From: Planctomycetota bacterium
GTDB taxonomy: Bacteria; Planctomycetota; UBA1135; GCA-002686595
Reading direction: 5' to 3'
NCBI GenBank assembly: GCA_029259635.1
Contig: JAJDEU010000043.1
Location: 156,597 to 220,596 of the forward strand
Length of the DNA: 64,000 bases
In this document: positions 17,483 to 26,249 of the stretch, piece after piece
Numbering within the stretch: the first letter of the stretch is position 1
Layout: the number at the start of each line of letters is the position of its first letter
The notes under the pieces: model-generated
Seen by the model: the letters and a program-made list of their open reading frames with translations, nothing else
What the model was told of the DNA's origin: nothing
The model's database searches: none
Translations under genes and position numbers: made by a program

Positions 17483-19342
17483 TTACCGCTGAGACCAATC
17501 GCGAGGATTGTAGTTTGGAGGCACTGGATTGGATTTAAACCCGTCCAGGTCAGAGCGAAGCGCGTAGGTCGACGGAGCGTCAAACAGAAAGAGATAGGGT
17601 TGCAGCTCGTTCAGACGTCGGTGCAGCTCGCGCCAAGCTGCGAATCGCTTGGCCGAATCCAGCTCGGCCTGACCGTACTCGATTAGACGATCGACCTCGG
17701 GGTCCGCGAAGCCACCGAAGTTCGAAGAGCCCGCAGAGTTCGCCAGGCTTGAGTGCCACTTCTGCTGGGGATCACTCTCAAGCGGTTGCGTCCAGGCCAG
17801 CAAAACCGAATCGAAGTCCCGCGAGCGAACGCGGGCCAGCAGCGCGGCGAGGTCAAGCTGGCGAATGGTGAGCACGATTCCGAGACCGCGAAGCCCCTCT
17901 TGCAAGACTGTGGCAACTCGCTCCCCGGATCGATTTCCGGCCGGCAGCAAAAGCTCAATCTCAAGGTCGACTCCTTCGCGATCGAGCACGCCGTCTTGAT
18001 CACGATCGATCCAGCCCGCCTCGGTCAGAAGCGCTTCGGCCCGTTCGAGATCGAACGCTGGAGCCTTCACACTTTGGTCATAGCCCGGACCAAAACGGTT
18101 TTGGGGACCGGTAACGCGAACCGCCAAACCGTCGTATTGAGAGCCATTGAAGCGATTGAAGTCAAAGGCGTGAGCAATCGCGCGGCGCACCTTTGCACTC
18201 GAAAGCTCGGGACGTCGAAGGTTCCAGGCGAGAAATCCGTAGCGCCCTCGGTGAAAGGTACCTGTCTCATACCGTCCCGCCATCGCACCGGAACCCTCGA
18301 AACTCATCGCCAGTTCCGGCGTCAAGCGGTCAGTAAAATCAACGACCCCCTCGGATAACGCTTCACGCAGAACGGAATCAGAAGTCAGCGCTCGCCACCA
18401 TATTTCATCGAACTCGCCCGCGCGGTTCGCGTCGAAATATCCTGAGAATTTCTCGGCGCGGACCCACTGCAAGTCCCACTCGACGACTCGATGGGAACCG
18501 AGTCCCACCCACTCGCGGTTGTGCAGGTTCTCATTGATCTCAAGCGCGAGTGCTCGCTCGTCGGCCAGAGAGTCGTGCCGCGCGTGATCGGGATCTCGCA
18601 GATTGTAGAGGTGCGAAGGAAGCAGGCACAGCGACGCCAGCGCGTCGACCGACTTGAAGTATTGAGCGTCGTAGAAGAATCGAATCCTCTGTTCATCCAG
18701 CACCTCGACGTGCGAAATTTTCGAGTATTGGAACCGCCGGGAGTCGCAATTCACCTGAGGGTTTGAATACAGCTGCCAGCTAAATAGAACGTCGCCCGAA
18801 TCAAATCGATGTCCGTCGTGCCACCGGATCTTCTCACGAAGGCGAAGCGTAAAGACTGTTCCCCTCTCGACGCGCTCCACAAACGCCGCCGGGATGAGTC
18901 GCGCTTCTCGCAGTGGATTGCCCTCTGAAAGCGGCGAGACAAGGTAGCCGGTTTCACGCTCTTCGATTCGGCCGAACACAACGGGTTGAGTGCTCTCGCG
19001 ATCCGAGCTGGGCAGTTCGCGTAAAAACTCATCCGAGCCCGCCTTATCCGGAATTAGGAACAAGGAATCCTCAACGATCCAATCGCGGCAAATACCGGGC
19101 TCGAACTCGAGCGTCTCGGGGTTGCGCCGAATCAGAGCCTCGTGAACGACAGCGTGAATCTCGCGGCCAACGCTCGTGCTACCTAGACTCAAATTGAGCG
19201 TCGGCGGCAGCGCGGGAACGTGCAGGCGGATGATCTCCCTACTCGTGGGACGCGCGGAGTCGGCTTGACTCCAGATCCCTGGAGACATGAGTACGAGCGC
19301 CCAGAGCAGGCCCACGAGACGCTCGCCATTTCGCTCACTCAT
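17483..19342 (-). CDS. Family 5 extracellular solute-binding protein (peptide ABC type)
   Basis: A 619-residue secreted protein with an N-terminal hydrophobic leader (residues 9-25). 'PPTLNLSLGSTSVGREIHAV' and 'VHEALIRRNPETLEFEPGI' near residue 55 are typical of SBP_bac_5 oligopeptide-binding proteins. 'FTLRLREKIRWHDGHRFDSG' near residue 163 and 'RRAIAHAFDFNRF' near residue 390 are further family landmarks. Such proteins normally deliver peptides, nickel or sugars to an ABC permease, but no permease or ATPase gene is nearby. Instead its ATG overlaps the end of the sigma-54 activator gene by 8 bases, so the two are probably cotranscribed. It may act as a ligand sensor for that regulator, or serve an orphan importer encoded elsewhere. 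Confidence 0.85.
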   Translation of the reverse strand: MSERNGERLVGLLWALVLMSPGIWSQADSARPTSREIIRLHVPALPPTLNLSLGSTSVGREIHAVVHEALIRRNPETLEFEPGICRDWIVEDSLFLIPDKAGSDEFLRELPSSDRESTQPVVFGRIEERETGYLVSPLSEGNPLREARLIPAAFVERVERGTVFTLRLREKIRWHDGHRFDSGDVLFSWQLYSNPQVNCDSRRFQYSKISHVEVLDEQRIRFFYDAQYFKSVDALASLCLLPSHLYNLRDPDHARHDSLADERALALEINENLHNREWVGLGSHRVVEWDLQWVRAEKFSGYFDANRAGEFDEIWWRALTSDSVLREALSEGVVDFTDRLTPELAMSFEGSGAMAGRYETGTFHRGRYGFLAWNLRRPELSSAKVRRAIAHAFDFNRFNGSQYDGLAVRVTGPQNRFGPGYDQSVKAPAFDLERAEALLTEAGWIDRDQDGVLDREGVDLEIELLLPAGNRSGERVATVLQEGLRGLGIVLTIRQLDLAALLARVRSRDFDSVLLAWTQPLESDPQQKWHSSLANSAGSSNFGGFADPEVDRLIEYGQAELDSAKRFAAWRELHRRLNELQPYLFLFDAPSTYALRSDLDGFKSNPVPPNYNPRDWSQR

Positions 19343-22300
19343 GAAGCGGGGAGCCGTCCCACTCCTTCAAGCGCTGATAGATCTTTGATCGAGAAATCCC
19401 GAGCTGTTTCGCGGCCTCGGCCTTATCGCCACCGGCGCGATTGATGGCATCCAGGATCGCATCCCTTTCGAGATCCGCCAATGTTCTCGGTTGACCACTT
19501 CGCTCGACCGACGGAGCCAATCCGGGATCGCGAACCAATTCCGGATCGTTGATCTCATCTTCCGACAAGACGCATAAGCGGGCGACCTCGTTCGAGAGCT
19601 CACGCACATTTCCCGGCCAAGCTCGTCGGCACAGCCTGCTCACTACCGAGTGTGCGATCGATTGATTACGACCTGTTTTCGCCAACTCTTGACGCAAGAA
19701 GTGGTCGACGAGCGCCGGAATATCCTCGGTTCTGTCAGCGAGGTCGGGCATTTCGATCCGCAATCCATCAATGCGGTAGTACAGGTCCGCACGGAAACGG
19801 CCCTCCTGAATCTCGGCTTCTAAGTTTCGGTTTGTCGCCGTCACGAGTCGGAATTCCACGGATCTGGGTTCGGAATCGCCAAGCCGGCGAACCGTGCCGG
19901 TCTCCAAGACGCGCAGGAGTTTGGCTTGTAGGTCGATGGGAATCTCGCCGATCTCGTCCAGAAAGAGCGTGCCTCCCGCTGTGCGCTCAAAGATCCCTGG
20001 ACGATCTTGGTCGGCGCCCGTGAATGCGCCTCGCTTATAACCGAACAACTCGGACTCAATCAACGAAGGCGGGAGCGCCGCGCAGTTTTCGCACACGAAG
20101 GGCTTCGAGCTGCGAGGTGATAATTCGTGGAGGCCCCGCGCCGCCAACTCTTTGCCCGTACCGCTCTCACCGATCACAAGCGCGGGAAGATCGCTGACCG
20201 CCACCTTCTCGATCAGTCTGTGGACAGCCCGCATCTGCTTCGAGTTCCCGACCAACCCCGCCGTCGAGCTCGCCAAGCCTGCCTCATGCAAGGCGCGTTG
20301 AGCAGTCTTCAACTGGCTCTCCACGCTCACGACTTCTCCCTTGAGCGCCTGGTTCAGTCGTTTGATTTCCTCGAGTCTTCGGACCTGCTGAATCGCCAGA
20401 GCCGCCTGATCGGCCAACAGGATCAAGAGCCGCTCACCGCTCTCATCGAAGGCACCTTCGCGAATTCGATTATCCAAATAGAGCGCTCCGCGCGTCTCAC
20501 CGTCGATAGTAAAGGGCGCGCACATCACGGAGCGCAGGTCGAGGGAGACGACCGAAGCCGCGGAGCCGAGCATCGGATCGTCTTGTGCGTTACTAATCCG
20601 GGTCGGCTCCATGTTGGAGAGCGCCTCAGCGACGACCGAACGGGAGAACTCGAATTCAGGTGATTCGATTCCACCCCGGCTCGAGTCGAGTGCTGTATCG
20701 AGCTTGAGCTCACCGTGCTCCTCCAAGACTAGAAAGCCTCGCTCCGCCCCGGTCACCGAGAGAGCGCTCTCAACGATGACGCCGAGCAGCGTCGATAGAT
20801 CCTCCTGTGCAACCAGGCGGTGATTGATCTCCAGCAGTGTCATCATCTCCATCTCATCGTCTCCAGCTTGTTGGCTATTCAGTTCAAATGCGGCGAGGTC
20901 GTCGGGGCACGGATCGGGCAAACCTAGCAGGCAAGTCCTGAACCATTGGGCCTCCGCGTCCGAGAGACCTCGACAACATTGGTCCATGGCCGCGCAGGCC
21001 AACTCTCTTGCGCCGACCCGTTGATCCTCATCGGCGCTGCGCACCGCGAGCGCGATCCAAAGACGAGCGGCACGGTCCTCTCGACCGGCGCTCTCAAGCT
21101 GCGCGGCCAGGTCCGCCGCGCGCTCTAAGTCAAAACCCTTTCGATCTTCGAACATCGCGAATAGCTCGGCGTCCGAGATTAGAAGAGGCGACGCGCCCTC
21201 GAGCGTGCGAACCGGTTGGCCTCCGAAGAGACTCGCCAAAAAACGCCCCTCGATCTCCGCGCCGCCGTGAGAGCTAGACTTCGCCTGAATGATCGCGCTC
21301 TCGGACCGCTCGAGAGCGAGTTCCCGGTCCCCGCGAAGCGCCGCCTCGCGAGCCAAAGCCAACAAGACCCTCGGGTCGGACGCCCGCAAGTCATCGGAAA
21401 GGCGCTCCTCCTCGGCACCGATTCGCGCCGCGACCTCTCTCGCTTTCGCGAGCAAGATCGGCGCAAACAGCCGCTTCTGAGATTTTGAAAGAGCAGCCGT
21501 CGAACGGGTGAGCTCTTCGAGCGCCGCACGCGGACGCCCGCGATCCGCAGCCACCAAACCGAGCATTCCACGCACGGCAGCCGCGCCGCGATCGTCGCCC
21601 AGCCTTTCGCGCGTCTGGAGGGAGAGCGTCAGCGTCTCTTCGGCCGAAACCAACCGGCCCAGTTCGCGTAACGTTCCACCGAGCGTGGCACGCGCGTGTG
21701 CCAACCCGGAAATATTGCCGGACTTGTCGTACAGCTGGACCGCGCGCTCCAGATGTTCCGCTGCTCGCTCTAGTGATCCGACGCGGCGTTCGACAATCGC
21801 GAGATCAATCGAGATAGCGGCTTCTCTTCCGAAATCCTCGTCCTCGCGCGCTGCAACGACAAGGCTCTTGAGCTCTGCGTGCGCGCTTTCGATTTCCCCC
21901 ATTCGAAACTTGCTCATCGCTCGCATCGATTTGAGGTAGACCAGCGGTCGCGAGGCGACCTCCCTTCCACCATCGATCGCATCGGTCACTTGGCGAACGA
22001 CTTCGGCGTCGCGTCCGAGCGTGTAGAGCAGATAGATCTTGGCGACAGAGGCTTCGACCCACTCCAGCGGATTGAGCACCATCGCGCGCTCGAAGCGCTC
22101 GAGCGCTTCGTCAGTCTCATGCTGGAGAGCCGCAACGCGAGCTTTCACTCTCTCAACCAGAGCGCGAGTCTCATTATCCTCGGCAGACTCGAACTCGCGC
22201 ACCGCCGTTAGCGCTCGTTCGGCCTGGCCCATCGCGATCCAGCAGAGCGCCTCCTGCGCCGCCCAACGCGCCGTCTCCTCAGCGCCCACTCTCGGAATCG

Positions 22301-24287
22301 CTATCCGAATCCGGTGCAACAAATCGACGCCGACCTCGGGGCAGCCGCGATCGAGCGCAGCATCGACAGCTTCGATAAGCGCAGCCTCGCGATCCCGGTT
22401 CGGATGCGCGCACCAGCGATGAAAAAGTAACTGTTCCTCCCCGATACTCTGAAACCCAGCCGATTCCAGCCAGCGCTCGTGCAGCGCTCGCCACTCTTCC
22501 ACCGAATGTCCCCCATCTCCCCATAGGCCGCGGCGAGCCACAATTTGCTCTGCTTCGGGTTGGTGATCGATCTGCACCGCGCCAGCGCCAACGAGCACGG
22601 GAAGCTCGGCAGCCACGCGCTCTTCATCGATGTCGAGCAGGGCGGCTAAGCTTGCCAGCGGTAGCCCGGCGCCAACCACTTCAAGCGCGACAAGGAGAGT
22701 TGGGGCGCGGCCATCCACTTGCGCCGATTCCACGTCGTCGTCGAGGAGCAGATCGCGCGAAAGCTCTCCAGACCGTAAACACGGCTTCGAATTTCCGAAG
22801 AGGATCGTGCCGTCGGTCGCAGATTGATCCAACGCGCGCTGTAGCCGCGTCGAAGAGCCGCGGGCCGTGTCCAGCAAGAGCTCGGCAAAGACCTCGATCC
22901 GTCCGGGCTCCTCTTTCTCGAGGGTGCGCTCGAGGAAGGCCCCTAGATTCTCGAGCGTGAGTTTGGCGATCTCCTCAACGTCGAACAATTCCGCGTTTGT
23001 CGGCGGTGGTTGCGCGGAGACAATCAACATGGCGCCGAGAGAGTTTCGAGCGTTCGTGTCGCGCGCAAGCGCGGTGAGTGCGCGCATTGGCCATGGTCCT
23101 GCCTCACTCACGAGCAGAGCAAGAAGTGCCCCGGATCGGCGCTTGCTAGCGAGTGTCCCCACCGCTCTTTCGAGTTCGAGACCGTCTTTTACTCCCCGCA
23201 GCTCTTTGCCGAGCTCCAAGCCAACTCCGCGTACACCGCTGAGGCTCGCGTCGAGCCTCAGAGCTCGAAAAGCTTCTTCGACATCTTCACTGTGAACATG
23301 CACCCATACCGGTCGAGTCGCTTTCGTACTGTGCGCCCGGCGAACTAGATCGTTCGAGCAGCGCTCGAACCACGGGCCTCGGGCTTCGCGAATCCCCACG
23401 CGAAGTGCCGCGGCACTGGGCGCGACAACTTTTACTCCGAGGCGACCCGCGATATGTCGCGCGACCTCGATCGCCGAGGTCGGGCGGCGATCAGGATGGC
23501 GCGCAAGGAGCAGAGCGGTAATATCGCGCGCCCACTCAGGCAACATCTCCGGGCGGGTTCTTGTCGCGTCGAAAAAGGACTCGCTCGGGAATCGCCCGTA
23601 GAAATCCCGAGCCGATGGCCACTCTCCTACAAGCAACCGGTGGAGCATGACCCCGACGGCGAACAAATCGGACCCCGAGTCTGGTGCGCCGCCGAGCAGT
23701 AGTTCGGGCGCGAGGTACATCGGCGTTCCCGCAATGGTGTCGCGCTGGCTATCGCACGCCAAAGAGAGCCCGAAGTCGGAGAGATAGACCGAACCCTCTG
23801 CGTCAATGAGCACGTTTTCAGGCTTGAGGTCTGCGTGCGATAAGCCCGCGCGGTGCAGGCCCTCGAGGCTCGTGCAGAGAGATGCGAATTTGGTGCCGAT
23901 CTCCGTTTGCTCTCGCCCTCTCGACCACTCCAGGAAATCGTTGCCCTCCACCCAACGCCGAGTCACAAAGACATGGCCCTCTCCGGTCAGACCGTGATCC
24001 AACAGCGCCAAAATGCCGGGCTCTTCGATGGTTCCCAACACGAGCAGCTCTCCTCGACCTGCACTCGTTGAACTCTGGGTCTCAATACGGCAAACGACAT
24101 CCGACTCTTCGAGCTTCGCGCGTACGACCCAGGTTCCATTGCGCCAAGCCAGCTCGGCGACGAACTCGTAGCCGTCGGGTAGGTCAGGTCGATCAGTGGG
24201 ACGGTTCAACACAGGCTCGGGTGGGGAAAGTGAAGTCCATATTCTGGACGGAGAATCCAAAAGCTGGACGCGCGCCTCCCAATCCAT
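19335..24287 (-). CDS. Ser/Thr kinase - TPR - GAF - sigma-54 activator fusion protein
   Basis: A 1650-residue cytoplasmic regulator. Domains in order: a kinase-like domain (about 35-300) with catalytic loop 'SHADLKPENVLI', 'SDFGLS' and 'GTPMYLAPELLLGG'; a degenerate ATPase-like region without a Walker A motif (about 320-600); TPR repeats (about 620-1000); a GAF domain (about 1175-1315); a sigma-54 AAA+ domain (about 1345-1580) with Walker A 'GESGTGKELAARG', the sigma-contact loop 'GAFTGAD' and 'GGTLFLDEIGEI'; and a Fis-type HTH (about 1605-1645). The kinase N-lobe is poor: no glycine-rich loop, and 'VVCRIE' sits where the VAIK lysine is expected. It should bind upstream enhancers and open sigma-54 promoters, gated by GAF/TPR ligands or kinase partners. 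The ATG at 24287 is preferred; an upstream start at 24395 would run into the divergent promoter. Confidence 0.93.
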   Translation of the reverse strand: MDWEARVQLLDSPSRIWTSLSPPEPVLNRPTDRPDLPDGYEFVAELAWRNGTWVVRAKLEESDVVCRIETQSSTSAGRGELLVLGTIEEPGILALLDHGLTGEGHVFVTRRWVEGNDFLEWSRGREQTEIGTKFASLCTSLEGLHRAGLSHADLKPENVLIDAEGSVYLSDFGLSLACDSQRDTIAGTPMYLAPELLLGGAPDSGSDLFAVGVMLHRLLVGEWPSARDFYGRFPSESFFDATRTRPEMLPEWARDITALLLARHPDRRPTSAIEVARHIAGRLGVKVVAPSAAALRVGIREARGPWFERCSNDLVRRAHSTKATRPVWVHVHSEDVEEAFRALRLDASLSGVRGVGLELGKELRGVKDGLELERAVGTLASKRRSGALLALLVSEAGPWPMRALTALARDTNARNSLGAMLIVSAQPPPTNAELFDVEEIAKLTLENLGAFLERTLEKEEPGRIEVFAELLLDTARGSSTRLQRALDQSATDGTILFGNSKPCLRSGELSRDLLLDDDVESAQVDGRAPTLLVALEVVGAGLPLASLAALLDIDEERVAAELPVLVGAGAVQIDHQPEAEQIVARRGLWGDGGHSVEEWRALHERWLESAGFQSIGEEQLLFHRWCAHPNRDREAALIEAVDAALDRGCPEVGVDLLHRIRIAIPRVGAEETARWAAQEALCWIAMGQAERALTAVREFESAEDNETRALVERVKARVAALQHETDEALERFERAMVLNPLEWVEASVAKIYLLYTLGRDAEVVRQVTDAIDGGREVASRPLVYLKSMRAMSKFRMGEIESAHAELKSLVVAAREDEDFGREAAISIDLAIVERRVGSLERAAEHLERAVQLYDKSGNISGLAHARATLGGTLRELGRLVSAEETLTLSLQTRERLGDDRGAAAVRGMLGLVAADRGRPRAALEELTRSTAALSKSQKRLFAPILLAKAREVAARIGAEEERLSDDLRASDPRVLLALAREAALRGDRELALERSESAIIQAKSSSHGGAEIEGRFLASLFGGQPVRTLEGASPLLISDAELFAMFEDRKGFDLERAADLAAQLESAGREDRAARLWIALAVRSADEDQRVGARELACAAMDQCCRGLSDAEAQWFRTCLLGLPDPCPDDLAAFELNSQQAGDDEMEMMTLLEINHRLVAQEDLSTLLGVIVESALSVTGAERGFLVLEEHGELKLDTALDSSRGGIESPEFEFSRSVVAEALSNMEPTRISNAQDDPMLGSAASVVSLDLRSVMCAPFTIDGETRGALYLDNRIREGAFDESGERLLILLADQAALAIQQVRRLEEIKRLNQALKGEVVSVESQLKTAQRALHEAGLASSTAGLVGNSKQMRAVHRLIEKVAVSDLPALVIGESGTGKELAARGLHELSPRSSKPFVCENCAALPPSLIESELFGYKRGAFTGADQDRPGIFERTAGGTLFLDEIGEIPIDLQAKLLRVLETGTVRRLGDSEPRSVEFRLVTATNRNLEAEIQEGRFRADLYYRIDGLRIEMPDLADRTEDIPALVDHFLRQELAKTGRNQSIAHSVVSRLCRRAWPGNVRELSNEVARLCVLSEDEINDPELVRDPGLAPSVERSGQPRTLADLERDAILDAINRAGGDKAEAAKQLGISRSKIYQRLKEWDGSPLHE

Positions 24288-24378
24288 TGTAGCTCGAAAA
24301 AAGCCCCATCCGGATCTACGCCCCCATCTGACCTCCTGGAACGGCTCAAGCTGAATTCCTGTCGTACAATTGGGGAGA

Positions 24379-24392
24379 GGCATACAGCTTGC
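24379..24392 (+). promoter_or_regulatory. Putative sigma-54 promoter for the gene at 24438
   Basis: The GG of the -24 element is at 24379-24380 and the GC of the -12 element at 24391-24392, with exactly ten bases between. The local sequence reads GGCAT-ACAGC-TTGC against the consensus GGCAC-N5-TTGC. The predicted transcription start is near 24404, giving a 34-base leader that contains GGAG at 24421. It lies between the sigma-54 activator gene and the divergent secreted-protein gene. Confidence 0.6.
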
Positions 24393-24437
24393 CAATGCAT
24401 AGCCCGTGCCTTCGATAATTGGAGAAGTGATCCTGTC

Positions 24438-26207
24438 ATGCGCAACACTAAATTAGCCCTCGGTTTATTCGTTCTGTCCACAAGCCCGCTCGCGGACGTC
24501 TCGCTCTTCCACAGACTGCCGGGCGCCACCGGCGATGTCGCCATCCATGACGAGGCCGGAGCGAACCCAGCGGTTTTTCCTCCCGCACTTCAGGGCATTC
24601 AGCTTCTCGAAATCGATTTCGTGGGGCGAACAGAACTCGAAGAGCTCCGTACTGACCGGCCGCGCCTGCGCTCGGATCTTCCCGGCGCTTCTCGGTTATC
24701 GCTGCCTGGCCAAGGCGGATCGCTCTATCACTACCGCCGCGACCAAAGTCTAGGCGGCGCGGTTTTCGGCTGGATGTTCATCGGTACCGATGGCCGAGCC
24801 CGCTCACTCTACGAGCTGCAGGGCACCGGCGCTTCCATGGATGTGGATCCGATCATCGCGCGCGTAGGGGTTGCACCCTCGGGCAGCAGTTTTCTCTTCG
24901 CCACAACCCTCGCGGCTGGCGGAGACCTCTTCGATCTCGACATACCGAGTTCTACGGCGACCCTTAGAACCCCACAACTCGCGCCTCAATCGTTTTCGCT
25001 CGCCAGTCTGTTTTTGCGAGAGACATGGGGCATGGGCGCAAGCGCGAGTGGAGTCTATAGGTTCGGCCGTACAAGTGGCGCAGAGGCGGAACTCGTTCCG
25101 TTTCCCGGCGCTCCGACCTGGTTCAGCGGAGAAGTCGCGGTCAGCGGAGACGGCCTCGTTGCCACCACCGCGGCGGGCACCGATCCGACCATGGCGCACA
25201 TCTTCACCTTCGCATCGACAGGAGTTGCCCTGCAGGTCACTTCGACTCCGACCACACTCTTTGCTGCGGGCTATCTGCCCGAGTACTTGCACGGCCCATT
25301 TCTCGCACTGAACTTTGATGGTACTTGCTGCGCTTTCGTCACGAACAGCGGCGCTCGCGAAGCCTTCCTCGCCGAGGGCGTCGGTCCTCTGACCACCTCG
25401 ACGCAACTGTTAACAGGAGATGCCACCTACCTCGACACCCTCGACGAAATCGGAGTGCTGTTCTTTGTTCGGGACGCGCTGATTCTCGCCGTTGGCGAGA
25501 TGGGTCTCGCTCCCGGCCAAGGTGTAGAGAACCTCGACATCTATCGAGCGGAGACGACCGGAGCAGCCTCGCTTCAGCTGCAAAATCTCAGTCTGAGTTC
25601 CGGAGTCCCTACTCCGCCATTCTTTACAAAGTCCACGCTGCAGCCCGATTCGATTCGTTTGCTTCCCGGTGGAGAACAGCTGCTGCTCCTCAATCGAGAT
25701 CAGGGTGGCGGTGAGCTTTTCCTGTTTGACACATCCGGCGCAAATCCCATCCAGCTCTTGAACGAGTCCAAGACTGTGGACTTTATCGAACATGCAGCGA
25801 ACGGATTGCTCTTCTCGGTTCGACGCGACAACCTCGCCGAGACTCGCGACCTGTTCGTCGCCGACCTAAATACCCCCACTGTGCTGACGACCCTCGGGTC
25901 CCTGCCCGACACGATCAGCTTTGATCGTGCGGCCACCCGTGACGACGGCTGGATCGCCTTCAATGTGAGCGACCCTCTCGGTGCCGGCGATTACTTAGCG
26001 AGAGTGAATGTCACGACCCACAGGGGCCGGCTCTTGTTTCAAGTTCCGCTCCTCTTCGGACCGGCGATCACCTGGACGGCGAGCGGGAAATTGGCCTTCT
26101 CGGTCGGGCAGGTGCGGGACGACAAGCTGGTCTTTACTTGGCCCGTAGGGTCGAAGTTCCAGCAAATCGCAGACGCCCCCACCAAGGTCTTCGTACTCCC
26201 CAACTAG
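24438..26207 (+). CDS. Secreted protein of unknown function, probably beta-propeller
   Basis: A 589-residue protein with an N-terminal signal peptide (hydrophobic 'LALGLFVLST', predicted cleavage near residue 20). The body is beta-rich, with repeated Gly/Asp turns and short blade-like units such as 'GRARSLYELQGTG' and 'GGELFLFDTSGANPIQLLNE', which resemble WD40-like or TolB-like propeller blades. 'DGTCCAFVTNSGAREAFLAE' has an unusual Cys pair. No catalytic motif or named family is recognised. It is divergent from the sigma-54 activator and preceded by a candidate sigma-54 promoter, so it may be a direct target. Function unknown. Confidence 0.75.
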   Translation: MRNTKLALGLFVLSTSPLADVSLFHRLPGATGDVAIHDEAGANPAVFPPALQGIQLLEIDFVGRTELEELRTDRPRLRSDLPGASRLSLPGQGGSLYHYRRDQSLGGAVFGWMFIGTDGRARSLYELQGTGASMDVDPIIARVGVAPSGSSFLFATTLAAGGDLFDLDIPSSTATLRTPQLAPQSFSLASLFLRETWGMGASASGVYRFGRTSGAEAELVPFPGAPTWFSGEVAVSGDGLVATTAAGTDPTMAHIFTFASTGVALQVTSTPTTLFAAGYLPEYLHGPFLALNFDGTCCAFVTNSGAREAFLAEGVGPLTTSTQLLTGDATYLDTLDEIGVLFFVRDALILAVGEMGLAPGQGVENLDIYRAETTGAASLQLQNLSLSSGVPTPPFFTKSTLQPDSIRLLPGGEQLLLLNRDQGGGELFLFDTSGANPIQLLNESKTVDFIEHAANGLLFSVRRDNLAETRDLFVADLNTPTVLTTLGSLPDTISFDRAATRDDGWIAFNVSDPLGAGDYLARVNVTTHRGRLLFQVPLLFGPAITWTASGKLAFSVGQVRDDKLVFTWPVGSKFQQIADAPTKVFVLPN

Positions 26208-26249
26208 GAAGATCGAGCACCTCGATTGGGCTCGCCGACCGGGAGTCCA

